The notes under the pieces were generated by a model, which had not been told where the DNA came from, searched no databases, and worked only from the letters and a program-made list of their open reading frames with translations. From Staphylococcus sp. IVB6240 (GTDB lineage: Bacteria; Bacillota; Bacilli; Staphylococcales; Staphylococcaceae): a DNA stretch of 64,000 nt. Of this stretch, positions 9,622 through 19,493 are shown piece by piece. The translations under genes were made by a program, and so were the position numbers. The stretch is from assembly GCF_025558425.1 (NCBI RefSeq), contig NZ_CP094718.1, forward strand, positions 620,001 to 684,000, in the 5' to 3' direction. The first letter of the stretch is position 1, and every line of letters begins with the position of its first letter.

Positions 9622-9952
9622 CGGAATATCTCCTTACATAAATTGAAAGAATTTAAGTAAAAATCAATAGATGTTGGAAACTTGTAATAACCTATATATT
9701 ATACGTGAGGATGTGTAACAAATAAATAAATTATTCAAGTATTTGTTTTGTTATTTTTATTAATAGTGATTGGATTATTTTATGGATTGAAAGATAGTAT
9801 GTTGAAACTATGAAGTATTTTTAAAGAAGTAAGTAGTCAAAGTTGTAATAACTAATTATTGAGATAGAGAGATTAAACAATTTTTGATTTTTTATGTGCC
9901 ATAAGCATAACATAACCCAACCTGTGAAGATAGGCTGGGGCATGTTATGGAC
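9622..9952. other. Intergenic region upstream of the AraC-type gene
   Basis: About 330 AT-rich bases without a gene. It holds the terminator of the MFS pseudogene at 9906-9949 and, next to 9621, the untranslated leader of the AraC-type gene with a good ribosome binding site. Nothing else is recognisable. Confidence 0.5.
9906..9949 (-). terminator. Imperfect hairpin after the MFS pseudogene
   Basis: CATAACAT...CCAACCT at the left pairs with AGGCTGGGGCATGTTATG at the right with a few mismatches. It lies directly after the reconstructed stop codon of the leftward MFS gene. Confidence 0.55.
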
Positions 9953-11181
9953 TTATTCTGTTATATTTGTCTGCTTAAAGTGACCATAAATAGAGACGTT
10001 CATTAAAAACAGCACCAATACATAGAAAAATGAATGTATAAAGTCCCATCATTTTTGAAGATAAAAATACACCAAGAACAATTCCAAAACGGGCAACTAA
10101 TTCAGCAAAGTTAAAACCAAGTGAATTCAGTGCTGAATAAGTCCCTCTTTTATCTTTAGGAATGATTTTAAACATATTTTCAGCATAAATAGGGACATAA
10201 ATAATTTCTCCAATTGTTGCGATAATCATAAATATGATTAAAAGATAAAAGTCATTGAGATAAGTAATTTGACTGTATCCGATGATATACATGGCAAGGC
10301 CTAGAATGAGTATCTTTTTCTCAGTGTAATTGACAATTATTTTTGAAATCATATAAGTAGCAGTTATAACTAATATCGTATTCACAATCATTAGGACAGA
10401 ATACATTTTTACGCCATCTATATGAAATATCAAATCAGTACTAAATTCTTCTTTTAATTGTACAGCGATGTATGAGGACGCAGATAATTCGCCCATCATA
10501 ATCATACTGAATCCAATCGTCAACATAATGAAGCGTATATCTTTAAGCACTACCTCATAGCTGTTAAAGATTGAAAACATATTTTTAGTCATATCTGTTT
10601 TAATAGGTTTGCTTGATTCATCCTTAGGGACGCATTTCCATAATGCCATTAATACGAGTAGAAAAATGATAAAAGCAATGAAGAAAAGGAGGGCTTTGTT
10701 TTGATGGTACATTATGCCACCAAGCAATGCACCGAATGCCATGGCCAAATTAGTAAACCAGTAGTCAATTTTGTAAATGTAATTTTCTATATTTGGCGTA
10801 ATCGCGTCCATGATAATCGTATCCATGGCGAGATATTGCAGTCCCCACACTAGATTATAAATAGTGTAGCAGGCACAGAAAAATATAATGTTTTGATTGC
10901 CAATCATTGTAAGTGACATCAGTAGTAACATGATGCCTATGATAAATTGGTAGTTTAAAACAATGCTTTTTTAGGGAATATTTCTACAAAATAGCCGCCG
11001 AGTAATGTGACTGGAAAATTGACTAGTACTAAAATAGTAAGAAATATCCCAGCAATTTTTGCATTCGGCATATCTGTAATATAAAGTGCGATAAAAGGTA
11101 AGAAGGCGGTTTTGTGATAAGTTCTTGAAAAAAGTTACTGATTAACCGTACTTTTAATGTTGTACTGAGTTTCTCCCACAC
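9953..11181 (-). pseudogene. MFS transporter, three frameshifts
   Basis: A major facilitator superfamily transporter of about 410 residues can be rebuilt from the GTG at 11181 (AAGGGAG upstream) by joining three frames. Breaks lie at runs of one base: a T run at 11110-11113 and one at 10967-10972 (each looks like one base lost), and an A run at 10005-10009 (one base gained). Without the last break the end would read MNVSIYGHFKQTN then NITE. The longest intact piece, 9975-10931, has about nine membrane segments. All three breaks are in homopolymers, so either real decay or sequencing error is possible. Substrate unknown. Confidence 0.75.
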
Positions 11182-11367
11182 CTTTATTTCTCCCTTAAAA
11201 TATGTATCCCTTGTTATACTCAATAGAATACCATATTTTCGAAAAAAGAATGATTTAAAATAATAAGTAAAAAGTGATGAAAAAGGAGTGTTTATATGCA
11301 TGAATTATAGGGTAAGTACGCTATTGTATAAGGATATTATTAAATCATATTTCAAAAGAATAAAAAA

Positions 11368-11404
11368 ATACTATTACCACAATCAAATGTTGTGGTAATA
11401 GTAT
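11368..11404 (-). terminator. Terminator of yjbH
   Basis: A perfect 15-bp stem (ATACTATTACCACAA and complement) with a 7-base loop, followed on the reverse strand by six T. Confidence 0.85.
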
Positions 11405-11417
11405 ATCGATACAAATA

Positions 11418-12212
11418 TTATAAACGAGATTTCCAATATTCCCCTTCAGGATATTTGAGCTTCTCAATTTTACGTTGTAGTGCAAGTTTTTTTAATTCTT
11501 TACGGAGTGTACGTTCTGGCCACTCGTAGATTGTTAACAATTCTTCTTCCGTTACAAGCTGTTTTTGTTGAATGTAATCAGCAAGTGTTGGAGGTAAGCT
11601 TTTTTCAATCGTTGTGCCAATCATTTCATTAATAATATAGGTATAGATGTGATAAGGATATAAACCTTCAACTTTTAATCCCTCTTCATGGATGTCTTCA
11701 TTAAAGAATACAAGTGAAGGGGCTGTCTCGATATCCATTTCACGTGCGATATGCAAGTCTACTTTCAGGCTATCACGTAGTTTACCGCTTTTGATATCTT
11801 TTTTGAACACATCATAGTCAAGTCCTGCATTAACGATACATTTTGCAATCATATCTTCAGTGACAATATCACGTTTTGGAATAATCTCATTCTGTAATAA
11901 ATGCATAAAACGATGTGCACGTGAACGACCTTGTAACTCTGCTGCTTTAAACACAAGTGCAATATTATCTCGGTCGGAAGTGCTTTGTGCCTGGCACTTA
12001 GTAAGCACCCGTAAAGATGGATTCAAAATATGACGAATAGAGATATATTGATGATATTCAATTCTTAACTTGGCCAAGATAGCGGATAGTTTAAAGCTGT
12101 CTTTACAAAAAGGATCAAAAAACGAATAGATCTCAATTTTGCTTACAGGAGTAAGGTCTGAATTATTTTGGTATTCACTATTACTCGCTATAACCTTCAA
12201 TTCTTCCGTCAT
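11418..12212 (-). CDS. yjbH: YjbH, ClpXP adaptor for Spx
   Basis: 264 residues, a DsbA-like thioredoxin-fold protein (about residues 25-190, with YSFFDPFCKDSF in place of a CxxC active site and a cis-proline-like TAPSLVFF) plus a C-terminal helical domain. In S. aureus and Bacillus YjbH binds Spx and hands it to ClpXP, so Spx stays low without stress. Only one cysteine remains at the active-site position, as fits a binding rather than oxidoreductase role. It follows yjbI by 16 bases on the same strand, the usual operon. Confidence 0.92.
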   Translation of the reverse strand: MTEELKVIASNSEYQNNSDLTPVSKIEIYSFFDPFCKDSFKLSAILAKLRIEYHQYISIRHILNPSLRVLTKCQAQSTSDRDNIALVFKAAELQGRSRAHRFMHLLQNEIIPKRDIVTEDMIAKCIVNAGLDYDVFKKDIKSGKLRDSLKVDLHIAREMDIETAPSLVFFNEDIHEEGLKVEGLYPYHIYTYIINEMIGTTIEKSLPPTLADYIQQKQLVTEEELLTIYEWPERTLRKELKKLALQRKIEKLKYPEGEYWKSRL

Positions 12213-12228
12213 TTTTGTTCACCTACAA

Positions 12229-12600
12229 TTAGTTTTCTGTGTTAACCATATAGTTCGCAGTTAACTGCAGTCTTTCATACAAATAGTCGCCGACACCATC
12301 AGGGAATTGTGCTGTTTCAATAGCTGTGTGTATATTTTCTAACCATGCATCTTTTGCATGATGATCAATGACAAAAGGCATGTGACGTTTTTTCAGCATC
12401 GGATGGCCATGTTCTTGTGTATAAAGATCTGGTCCACCTAAAAATTGTGTTAAAAATTGTTTTTGTTTACGTGCAGTTTCGGCAAAATCACCAGGGAATA
12501 AGTGATTAATTCGGTCATCATTTTCTACTAGCGCATAGAAATGATCAATCATTTTATAAAGTGCTTCTTGCCCGATTATTTCATAAGGCGTCTGTTTCAT
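12229..12600 (-). CDS. yjbI: Group II truncated haemoglobin (YjbI)
   Basis: 123 residues with truncated globin features: the B-C region FYALVENDDRINHLFPGDF, the FLGGPDLYTQEHGHPML stretch, and the proximal His in KKRHMPFVIDHHAKDAWL, with Trp at G8 typical of group II. It binds haem and probably handles oxygen, NO or peroxide. The ATG at 12600 is chosen over the GTG at 12609 because AGGTGA overlaps the latter. It forms an operon with yjbH, as in Bacillus and S. aureus. Confidence 0.9.
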   Translation of the reverse strand: MKQTPYEIIGQEALYKMIDHFYALVENDDRINHLFPGDFAETARKQKQFLTQFLGGPDLYTQEHGHPMLKKRHMPFVIDHHAKDAWLENIHTAIETAQFPDGVGDYLYERLQLTANYMVNTEN

Positions 12601-12722
12601 GCGTATCACCTTTTATTTTCATTATATATATAAATAATAACATGAATTTGTCCATTTCAAAGTAAAAACACTTATGCCTACAAGATCACAAAAACTTCTA
12701 AAATATAAAGGTTTCACCTCCA

Positions 12723-13301
12723 TTACATTTTTTGTCGTTTATGGAAGAAACGCTGTACTTTATTTAAAGGTGGCTCATGTGTGAGGTGATAATTTTTAAG
12801 TATTTGTGTAAATGCGTGGTACCCCTCATCGTAGTCAGAAACTTCAAATTCCAATTCATAGTCTTCTGTATTTAAATATTCACTGTGATCAAGTACGAGT
12901 AAACCTGAAGTCGTATTTGTTTCTAAACGATGTGTGGTGAGACTTCCTAATATGATAAGTTGAGAATGATTAATATCATGTTGAGTGAGCACTTCTTTAA
13001 TCTCATTAGGAATAATATCTGAAGGTATCGTTGCATCTTGTATAGGTGTATATGAAGTCTCATGGTTATACTCTGTAAGTCCAACTTCAGCAGGGACTTT
13101 TAAAGTGAATTCATGAGACTTGTCTGCACGTACACGAATACGCAGTGCCATTTTATGTGTCATCAATTGGAAGTCAGGTGTATCTATATAATAGTTTGTT
13201 TGCGTAAAGGGTTGGTCTTGAGAAAAGTAAGCGTCTTTTATCATTTGGTACGTCTTTTTATCCAATAATTGCTTGAATTCAATTTCTTGTTCTATTGCCA
13301 T
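12723..13301 (-). CDS. CYTH domain phosphatase (YjbK-like)
   Basis: 192 residues of the CYTH (CyaB/thiamine triphosphatase) tunnel-fold family. The defining ExExK is present at the N terminus (IEQEIEFKQLL), and alternating charged residues (RIRVRADKSHEFTLK, LELEFEVSDYDE type strands) line the expected tunnel. Family members hydrolyse inorganic polyphosphate or organic triphosphates with a divalent metal. It is divergent from the relQ cluster, as in S. aureus; a link to nucleotide metabolism is inferred from this position. Confidence 0.85.
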   Translation of the reverse strand: MAIEQEIEFKQLLDKKTYQMIKDAYFSQDQPFTQTNYYIDTPDFQLMTHKMALRIRVRADKSHEFTLKVPAEVGLTEYNHETSYTPIQDATIPSDIIPNEIKEVLTQHDINHSQLIILGSLTTHRLETNTTSGLLVLDHSEYLNTEDYELEFEVSDYDEGYHAFTQILKNYHLTHEPPLNKVQRFFHKRQKM

Positions 13302-13432
13302 AATCTGTCGCTCCTTTTTATTTATTATGCAGTAATTTTAATGATAAGAAAAGGATTTAACAAATGAAGTAATTGACCGATGAGCCAATAGTAAAATTGT
13401 GTTAAACTATAACATGATAAGGAGGAGTACCT

Positions 13433-13780
13433 ATGCGTATTTATGTCAATGAAATTAAAATTAAAGATGATCAAGTTTTATGTTATACAGAACAATCAAC
13501 AGAAGGATTCACTGATGCCGGTCAAATGATAGTCGATAGTGATAATTATGCATTCGTGCACCTTTTAGATGATGGGTCAGCATATTCATATTTAATTTTT
13601 GTGCAAGAGACTTGGTCTATGTTACATGAACATCGTGATAAGAAAATCATCATTAATGATACATTAGAATTAACAAGCTTTAAGAATGAATTAGAGTATT
13701 TATTAGACAACATAGAGGGGAACTCTAATTATGGTAAGTCATTCGTTGAGGCGGTAGAGCAAACGTTTGAACTAGTATGA
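13433..13780 (+). CDS. Conserved protein upstream of relQ (YjbL-like)
   Basis: 115 residues, acidic, no signal peptide or membrane segment. I do not recognise a domain. It begins [19 protein letters not shown] and is preceded by AAGGAGGAG. The stop codon is 16 bases before relQ, so the two are cotranscribed; Bacillus has a small gene of unknown function at the same place. A role in the RelQ pathway is possible only by position. Confidence 0.75.
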   Translation: MRIYVNEIKIKDDQVLCYTEQSTEGFTDAGQMIVDSDNYAFVHLLDDGSAYSYLIFVQETWSMLHEHRDKKIIINDTLELTSFKNELEYLLDNIEGNSNYGKSFVEAVEQTFELV

Positions 13781-13796
13781 AGCGGAGTGAAGAATT

Positions 13797-14438
13797 ATGA
13801 ATCAATGGGACATTTTTCTAGCACCTTATCGTCAAGCAATTGATGAGTTGAAGATTAAACTTAAAGGTTTAAGAAAACAATACGAAGTCACAGAGCATCA
13901 TTCACCAATCGAGTTTGTGACAGGTCGTGTTAAACCCATCACAAGCATTATTGATAAGGCAAATAAAAGGGGTATTCCATTCGACCACTTATCTGAAGAG
14001 ATGTATGACATTGCAGGATTGCGCATGATGTGCCAATTTGTAGAAGATATCGATAAGGTTGTTGCATTGCTACGTCAACGTGAAGACTTCAAAGTGGTAG
14101 AAGAACGTGATTATATTAGCAATACAAAACAAAGTGGGTATCGTTCATACCATGTGATTATTGAGTATCCGATTGAAACACTCAATGGAAAAACAACAAT
14201 ACTCGCAGAAATTCAAATCCGTACTTTAGCGATGAACTTCTGGGCGACGATTGAACATACGTTGCGTTATAAATATGATGGTGATTATCCACCAGAAATT
14301 CAAAATCGTCTTGAACGTGCAGCAGAAGCGGCTTTTTCATTGGATGAAGAAATGTCGGAAATTAGAGATGAAATCCAAGAAGCTCAGAAATATTATTCTA
14401 AAAAACGTGCGCATAAGCATGAAGACAGCGAGGTGTAA
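13797..14438 (+). CDS. relQ: RelQ small alarmone synthetase
   Basis: 213 residues with a single (p)ppGpp synthetase domain and no hydrolase, TGS or ACT domains, the small alarmone synthetase pattern. Motifs: [13 protein letters not shown] for ATP binding, the DIAGLRMMC strand, the [14 protein letters not shown] loop for GTP and [17 protein letters not shown] with the catalytic Glu. It makes pppGpp/ppGpp under cell-wall stress in S. aureus. The order relQ, nadK, pseudouridine synthase, mgtE is conserved; spacing to nadK is 2 bases. Confidence 0.95.
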   Translation: MNQWDIFLAPYRQAIDELKIKLKGLRKQYEVTEHHSPIEFVTGRVKPITSIIDKANKRGIPFDHLSEEMYDIAGLRMMCQFVEDIDKVVALLRQREDFKVVEERDYISNTKQSGYRSYHVIIEYPIETLNGKTTILAEIQIRTLAMNFWATIEHTLRYKYDGDYPPEIQNRLERAAEAAFSLDEEMSEIRDEIQEAQKYYSKKRAHKHEDSEV

Positions 14439-14440
14439 TC

Positions 14441-15250
14441 ATGCGCTACGTCATCCTTTCAAAGGGCGATGCAAAATCAGAAGCACTCAAGCACAAAATG
14501 ATGCGTCATATGCAAGATTTTAAAATGATAGAAGACGAAGAGAATCCTGAAATAGTGATTTCTGTTGGGGGAGATGGCACATTACTACAAGCTTTCCATC
14601 AATATAGTCATATGTTATCTCGATGTGCGTTTGTTGGTATACATACAGGACATTTAGGTTTTTATGCCGATTGGTTACCACACGAAGTTGAAAAATTAAT
14701 TATTGAAATACACAATTCTGAGTTTCAAGTGATTGAATACCCGTTACTAGAAATTATTGTGCGTTATAACGATGACGGCTATGAAACACGCTATTTGGCC
14801 TTAAATGAAGCGACAATGAAAACAGAAAATGGCACAACGCTTGTAGTTGATTTAGATATTCGTGGTCAACATTTTGAACGTTTCCGTGGTGATGGTCTGT
14901 GTGTGTCTACACCATCAGGCTCGACTGCATATAACAAAGCACTAGGTGGTGCGTTGATACATCCATCGTTAGAAGCAATACAAATTGCAGAAATTGCCTC
15001 TATTAATAACCGTGTATTCCGTACAGTGGGGTCACCACTCGTACTCCCAAAACATCACACATGCCATATTAAGCCCGTCAATCATGATGTTATCTTAACA
15101 ACGATTGACCATGTGAGTGTTAAACATAAAAATGTGAACGCTATTCAATACCGTGTTGCCAACGAAAAGATTCGCTTTGCAAGATTCCGTCCATTCCCAT
15201 TCTGGAAACGCGTCCATGATTCATTCATTTCAAGTGGTGAAGATGTGTGA
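14441..15250 (+). CDS. nadK: NAD kinase
   Basis: 269 residues; phosphorylates NAD to NADP in the cytoplasm. The GGDGT motif ([13 protein letters not shown], near residue 43) holds the catalytic Asp, and the [23 protein letters not shown] block binds NAD. Length is that of short Gram-positive NadK proteins. It is translated right after relQ and its stop overlaps the GTG start of the next gene by 4 bases, so translation is coupled. Confidence 0.95.
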   Translation: MRYVILSKGDAKSEALKHKMMRHMQDFKMIEDEENPEIVISVGGDGTLLQAFHQYSHMLSRCAFVGIHTGHLGFYADWLPHEVEKLIIEIHNSEFQVIEYPLLEIIVRYNDDGYETRYLALNEATMKTENGTTLVVDLDIRGQHFERFRGDGLCVSTPSGSTAYNKALGGALIHPSLEAIQIAEIASINNRVFRTVGSPLVLPKHHTCHIKPVNHDVILTTIDHVSVKHKNVNAIQYRVANEKIRFARFRPFPFWKRVHDSFISSGEDV

Positions 15251-16101
15251 TTTTTAAGTACGCTGCCACTGAAGTACAAACACTTAAAACATTTTTATAT
15301 CAACAACGTTTTTCGAAAAAGACGATTAGCGCCATAAAGCAACATGGCGCTTTACTTGTTAATCAGCAACATAGAACTGTGAGACATCTGTTGCAAGTGG
15401 GAGACGAGATTGTGGTGCAATTACCAGATGAGGTTCCGAGTGCATCTCTTGTACCATATGAAAAACCGCTAAACGTATTATATGAAGATGCATGGTTACT
15501 TATTATTGCGAAACCTGCACATCAGAATAGTGCTCCGTCGCGTGAACACCCACATGAGAGTCTGGTTGAACAAGCATTAGCACATATGCAACAACAAAAC
15601 GCGACTGGGATCCCACATATTGTTACGCGTTTAGATCGACATACAATGGGAATTGTAGTGATAGCGAAATCACGTCATGTCCATCATTTAATGTCGTTAA
15701 CTGCCATAGAAAAGGTCTATGAATGTTTATGTCTGGGTAAAATACAAGCTTCAGGTGTCATCGAAGCACCTATTGGACGTGCGTCTGATAGTATTATTAA
15801 TCGCATTGTTACAGAAGATGGCAAATATGCGAAGACGGTTTATACACCGATTCAAACGACAGATAATTATACGTGGTGTCGTGTTCAATTACTGACAGGG
15901 CGCACGCATCAAATACGAGTCCATTTTCAATATATCGGACACGGTATTATTGGAGATGGCCTATATGGACAGGTACATGAAGATTATCAAACACAACTGT
16001 TAAAATGTGCAGACATTTCGTTTGAACATCCGATTACGGGAGAATCTGTACATGTCACAGCACCTGAACCTCACTTTGGACAAATACTAAAAAAACTATA
16101 G
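15247..16101 (+). CDS. RluA-family RNA pseudouridine synthase
   Basis: 284 residues with a GTG start that overlaps the nadK stop. An S4-like RNA-binding segment (residues about 15-75) precedes the catalytic domain; the motif [20 protein letters not shown] contains the catalytic Asp, and [23 protein letters not shown] is the conserved end. It isomerises uridine to pseudouridine in rRNA or tRNA; the target site cannot be told from sequence. Its ORF order with nadK is as in Bacillus (yjbO). Confidence 0.9.
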   Translation: MIFKYAATEVQTLKTFLYQQRFSKKTISAIKQHGALLVNQQHRTVRHLLQVGDEIVVQLPDEVPSASLVPYEKPLNVLYEDAWLLIIAKPAHQNSAPSREHPHESLVEQALAHMQQQNATGIPHIVTRLDRHTMGIVVIAKSRHVHHLMSLTAIEKVYECLCLGKIQASGVIEAPIGRASDSIINRIVTEDGKYAKTVYTPIQTTDNYTWCRVQLLTGRTHQIRVHFQYIGHGIIGDGLYGQVHEDYQTQLLKCADISFEHPITGESVHVTAPEPHFGQILKKL

Positions 16102-16122
16102 AACATATTGGAGGTGACGCAT

Positions 16123-17508
16123 ATGTCAGTAGAAAATGAAATGTTAATTCAAGATGATGAAGAACAATACAACAAGCCATTACTCGATGATCTCATTCAA
16201 AAAGAAGATATCGATGGCTTCCGCGAAGAATTTTTATCATTACATGCGTACGATCAAAGTGAATACTTTGAAGAAAGTGATGCAGAGACCCGACAAAAGA
16301 TGTATCAGTACTTATCACCTGAAGAAGTAGCAGATTTCTTTGAACACTTAGAAATTGATGAGTCTGATTATGAAGATTTATTTGAAGAGATGAATGCGAC
16401 ATATGCCAGCCACATTCTAGAACATATGTCATACGATAACGCCGTAGATATTTTAAATGAGTTATCGAAGCGTAAAATAGCCAGTCTCTTAATGTTGATG
16501 GATCGTGAAGAAGCAAAAGAGATTAAAGCATTGCTTCATTACGATGAAGATACAGCCGGCGGTATTATGACAACGGAATATATTTCGTTGACGATTAATA
16601 CACCGGTACACGAGGCATTAATGCATGTTAAAGAGCAAGCACCTGATGCTGAAACCATTTATATTATTTTTGTTGTGGATGAACAGAAAAAACTGGTGGG
16701 TGTCTTGTCACTGAGAGACTTGATTATTGCTGAAAATGACACTTATATAGAAGATATTATGAGTGAACGTGTTATCAGTGCGAATGTTGCGGATGACCAA
16801 GAAGATGTTGCACAAACGATGAGAGACTATGACTTCATCGCAATGCCAGTAGTAGATTATCAAAATCATCTACTCGGTATTATTACAATCGATGATATCG
16901 TTGACGTTATCGATGAAGAGGCGAGTGAAGACTACTCACGTTTAGCCGGGGTATCAGATATTGACTCTACAGATGATACCATCTTCCAAACGGCACTGAA
17001 ACGTTTGCCTTGGTTATTGATTTTAACCGTACTCGGTATGATCACAGCATCAATTCTTGGATCCTTTGAGGAAACTTTGGAAAAAGTAGCATTATTAGCT
17101 GCATTTATACCAATCATTAGCGGGATGTCAGGAAACTCTGGTACACAATCATTAGCCGTGTCAGTTCGTAATATCTCTACTGGTGAAATTAATGAGAAGA
17201 GCAAGTTTAAGCTTGCTTTACGTGAATCTGGAAGTGGCTTTTTAACAGGTATTACATGTGCTGTATCACTTTGTTTAATTATTATTATTATTTATCAACA
17301 ACCATTCCTTGCACTCATTGTTGGAACAAGTTTAACAATTGCGATGACAGTGGGGACAACAATTGGTTCAGTGATACCACTTTTTATGAATAAATTAGGT
17401 ATTGATCCAGCCGTAGCGAGTGGACCATTTATTACAACAATTAACGATATCGTGAGTATGTTGATTTACTTCGGTTTAGCAACATCATTCATGAATTATC
17501 TCATCTGA
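16123..17508 (+). CDS. mgtE: Magnesium transporter MgtE
   Basis: About 461 residues: an acidic MgtE_N superhelix (about 20-125), two CBS domains (about 130-250; TAGGIMTTEYISL, IMSERVISANV), a connecting helix and five membrane segments (about 280-460) with GMSGNSGTQSLAVSVRNI lining the pore. A gated Mg2+ channel closed by Mg2+ bound to the cytosolic domain. ATG at 16123 is chosen over the TTG at 16108 because GGAGGTG lies at 16110-16116. It precedes cpaA by 11 bases. Confidence 0.94.
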   Translation: MSVENEMLIQDDEEQYNKPLLDDLIQKEDIDGFREEFLSLHAYDQSEYFEESDAETRQKMYQYLSPEEVADFFEHLEIDESDYEDLFEEMNATYASHILEHMSYDNAVDILNELSKRKIASLLMLMDREEAKEIKALLHYDEDTAGGIMTTEYISLTINTPVHEALMHVKEQAPDAETIYIIFVVDEQKKLVGVLSLRDLIIAENDTYIEDIMSERVISANVADDQEDVAQTMRDYDFIAMPVVDYQNHLLGIITIDDIVDVIDEEASEDYSRLAGVSDIDSTDDTIFQTALKRLPWLLILTVLGMITASILGSFEETLEKVALLAAFIPIISGMSGNSGTQSLAVSVRNISTGEINEKSKFKLALRESGSGFLTGITCAVSLCLIIIIIYQQPFLALIVGTSLTIAMTVGTTIGSVIPLFMNKLGIDPAVASGPFITTINDIVSMLIYFGLATSFMNYLI

Positions 17509-17519
17509 GGGGGACATCT

Positions 17520-19352
17520 ATGGAATTTGTGTCACTTGTCGTCGTTATTATTGCGGCGTTATTAACACCTATTTTGCTCAGCAAGTTAAAAATTTCGTTT
17601 TTACCAGTCGTTGTTGCTGAGATTTTAATGGGGATTATCATCGGAAATTCCTTTTTAAATCTTGTACATCGTGATGATGTATTAAATATTTTATCAACAC
17701 TTGGCTTTATCTTTTTAATGTTTTTAAGTGGACTTGAGATTGACTTCAATGCATTTAAAAAAGATAAAACGAAAAAGAATCAAGAAGCAAGTAAAGAGCC
17801 AAGCCATTTAAAATTAGCGATATATGTGTTTATGCTTATTATGATTATTTCAATCATTCTCGCTTATGGATTTAAATGGGTAGGCCTCATTGATGATGTA
17901 CTACTCATGGTCATCATTATTTCTACCATTTCACTTGGGGTTGTCGTGCCAACCTTAAAAGAAATGAATTTAATGCGTACAACAATTGGACAATTTATTT
18001 TGTTAGTAGCTGTATTAGCCGATTTAGGAACAATGCTCTTATTAACTTTATATGGTGCGATTAATGCATCAGGTGGCGGTACGATTTGGCTGATCGGTAT
18101 CCTTGTTGTCTTTACGATTTTATTCTACTTTTTGGGAGGACTATTCAAAGGTGCTCCATTAATTAATAAACTTATGGATGGGACAACACAAATAGGGATT
18201 CGTGCGGTCTTTGCGCTTATTATCTTATTAGTTGCACTTGCGGAAGGTGTGGGTGCTGAAAACATTCTCGGTGCTTTCTTAGCCGGTGTCGTCGTTTCTC
18301 TATTAGGACCAGAACAAGATTTAGTTGAAAAGTTAGACTCATTTGGTTACGGATTCTTTATCCCAATATTCTTTATTATGGTAGGGGTCGATTTAGACAT
18401 TCCTTCACTAATTAAAGAACCGATGTTATTGATCATTATTCCAATTTTAATTGTGACATTTGTTGTTTCTAAGCTTATCCCAGTTATGGTCATTCGACGC
18501 TGGTTTGATATGAAAACAACGATTGCTTCTGGATTCTTACTGACATCGACGTTATCTCTTGTTATCGCAGCAGCTAAAATTGCTGAAAGTCTAGGAACAA
18601 TTAGTGAAGAAATATCAGGCATTATGATTTTAAGTGCAGTCATTACATGTGTCTTTGTGCCGATTGTATTTAAACGTTTAATTCCAATTCCTGATGAAAT
18701 GCAACGAACAATTAAAGTGGCAATGATTGGTAAGAACCAATTGTCTATTCCAATCGCACAAAATTTAAGTTCACAATTATATGATGTGACGTTGTATTAT
18801 CGTAAGGATTTAACAGATCATCGTACATTGTCGAATGATATTACAATGGTAGAGATACCGGATTATGAATCAGAAATGCTTAAGCGACTAGGCTTATTCG
18901 ACAGCGATATTGTGGTATGTTCGACCAATGATGATGAAATCAACCGTCAAGTTGCATTGATGGCAAAAGATTATGGTGTTGAGCGTGTGATTTGTCGTCT
19001 TGAAACGAATGATGAGGACCAAGCAATACGCAGTAAAAATATTGAGTTGTTCAGTAATTTCCAAAGTAACCAAATCTTACTAAAAGGTATGATTGAAACA
19101 CCAAACATGCTGAACCTCTTAAGTAATGTTGAAACATCATTATACGAAATTGGAATGTACAACTATGCATTCGATCAAATGCAACTACGTAACTTCCCAT
19201 TTGGCGGAGATATTATTTTCGTACGCATTATTCGAAACAATGAATCCATCGTGCCACATGGTGATACACAGTTACAATATGGTGACCGACTCATTGTAAC
19301 GGGTACGAAAGAATATGTAGATCAACTGAAAATTGAATTAGAAATGTTTTAA
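17520..19352 (+). CDS. cpaA: CPA2-family monovalent cation/H+ antiporter CpaA
   Basis: 610 residues. The first about 390 form a Kef/NhaA-type exchanger with about 12 membrane segments; the rest holds an RCK_N (TrkA-N) domain (about 395-510) and an RCK_C domain (about 525-610, ending TGTKEYVDQLKIELEMF). In S. aureus the CpaA RCK_C binds c-di-AMP and the protein exports K+ or Na+. The gene order mgtE, cpaA, fabI supports the assignment. Together with ktrD in the same window it covers both directions of potassium movement. Confidence 0.9.
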   Translation: MEFVSLVVVIIAALLTPILLSKLKISFLPVVVAEILMGIIIGNSFLNLVHRDDVLNILSTLGFIFLMFLSGLEIDFNAFKKDKTKKNQEASKEPSHLKLAIYVFMLIMIISIILAYGFKWVGLIDDVLLMVIIISTISLGVVVPTLKEMNLMRTTIGQFILLVAVLADLGTMLLLTLYGAINASGGGTIWLIGILVVFTILFYFLGGLFKGAPLINKLMDGTTQIGIRAVFALIILLVALAEGVGAENILGAFLAGVVVSLLGPEQDLVEKLDSFGYGFFIPIFFIMVGVDLDIPSLIKEPMLLIIIPILIVTFVVSKLIPVMVIRRWFDMKTTIASGFLLTSTLSLVIAAAKIAESLGTISEEISGIMILSAVITCVFVPIVFKRLIPIPDEMQRTIKVAMIGKNQLSIPIAQNLSSQLYDVTLYYRKDLTDHRTLSNDITMVEIPDYESEMLKRLGLFDSDIVVCSTNDDEINRQVALMAKDYGVERVICRLETNDEDQAIRSKNIELFSNFQSNQILLKGMIETPNMLNLLSNVETSLYEIGMYNYAFDQMQLRNFPFGGDIIFVRIIRNNESIVPHGDTQLQYGDRLIVTGTKEYVDQLKIELEMF

Positions 19353-19355
19353 CCA

Positions 19356-19395
19356 AAAAAGAGACTGACAGTGTAATGGCTGCCAGTCTCTTTAC
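19356..19395. terminator. Bidirectional terminator between cpaA and fabI
   Basis: AAAGAGACTGaCAG pairs with CTGcCAGTCTCTTT. The T run is stronger on the reverse strand (six T), so it serves fabI best and may also stop cpaA transcripts. Confidence 0.7.
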
Positions 19396-19493
19396 TTATA
19401 GAAGTTAAAAATAAGAGGATAAATTTGTGAAATGAGCGTTTAGAATCAGAAAGATGAGAAAACCACCTCTCTCAAAATCTCGTCCTACGACTA

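Noticed and set aside
5057..11181. Prophage or pathogenicity island
   Set aside because: No integrase, attachment repeats or phage genes are present; only three genes and no flanking direct repeats.
11285..11400. Short forward frame after AAAGGAGTG near 11283
   Set aside because: A 33-codon frame that reads into the yjbH terminator hairpin; the start is not well spaced and it has no conserved look.
19395..19490. Resemblance to the palindromic repeats at 39052-39293
   Set aside because: Only GCGTTTAGAATCAGA and AAGATGAG match loosely; too short to call a copy.
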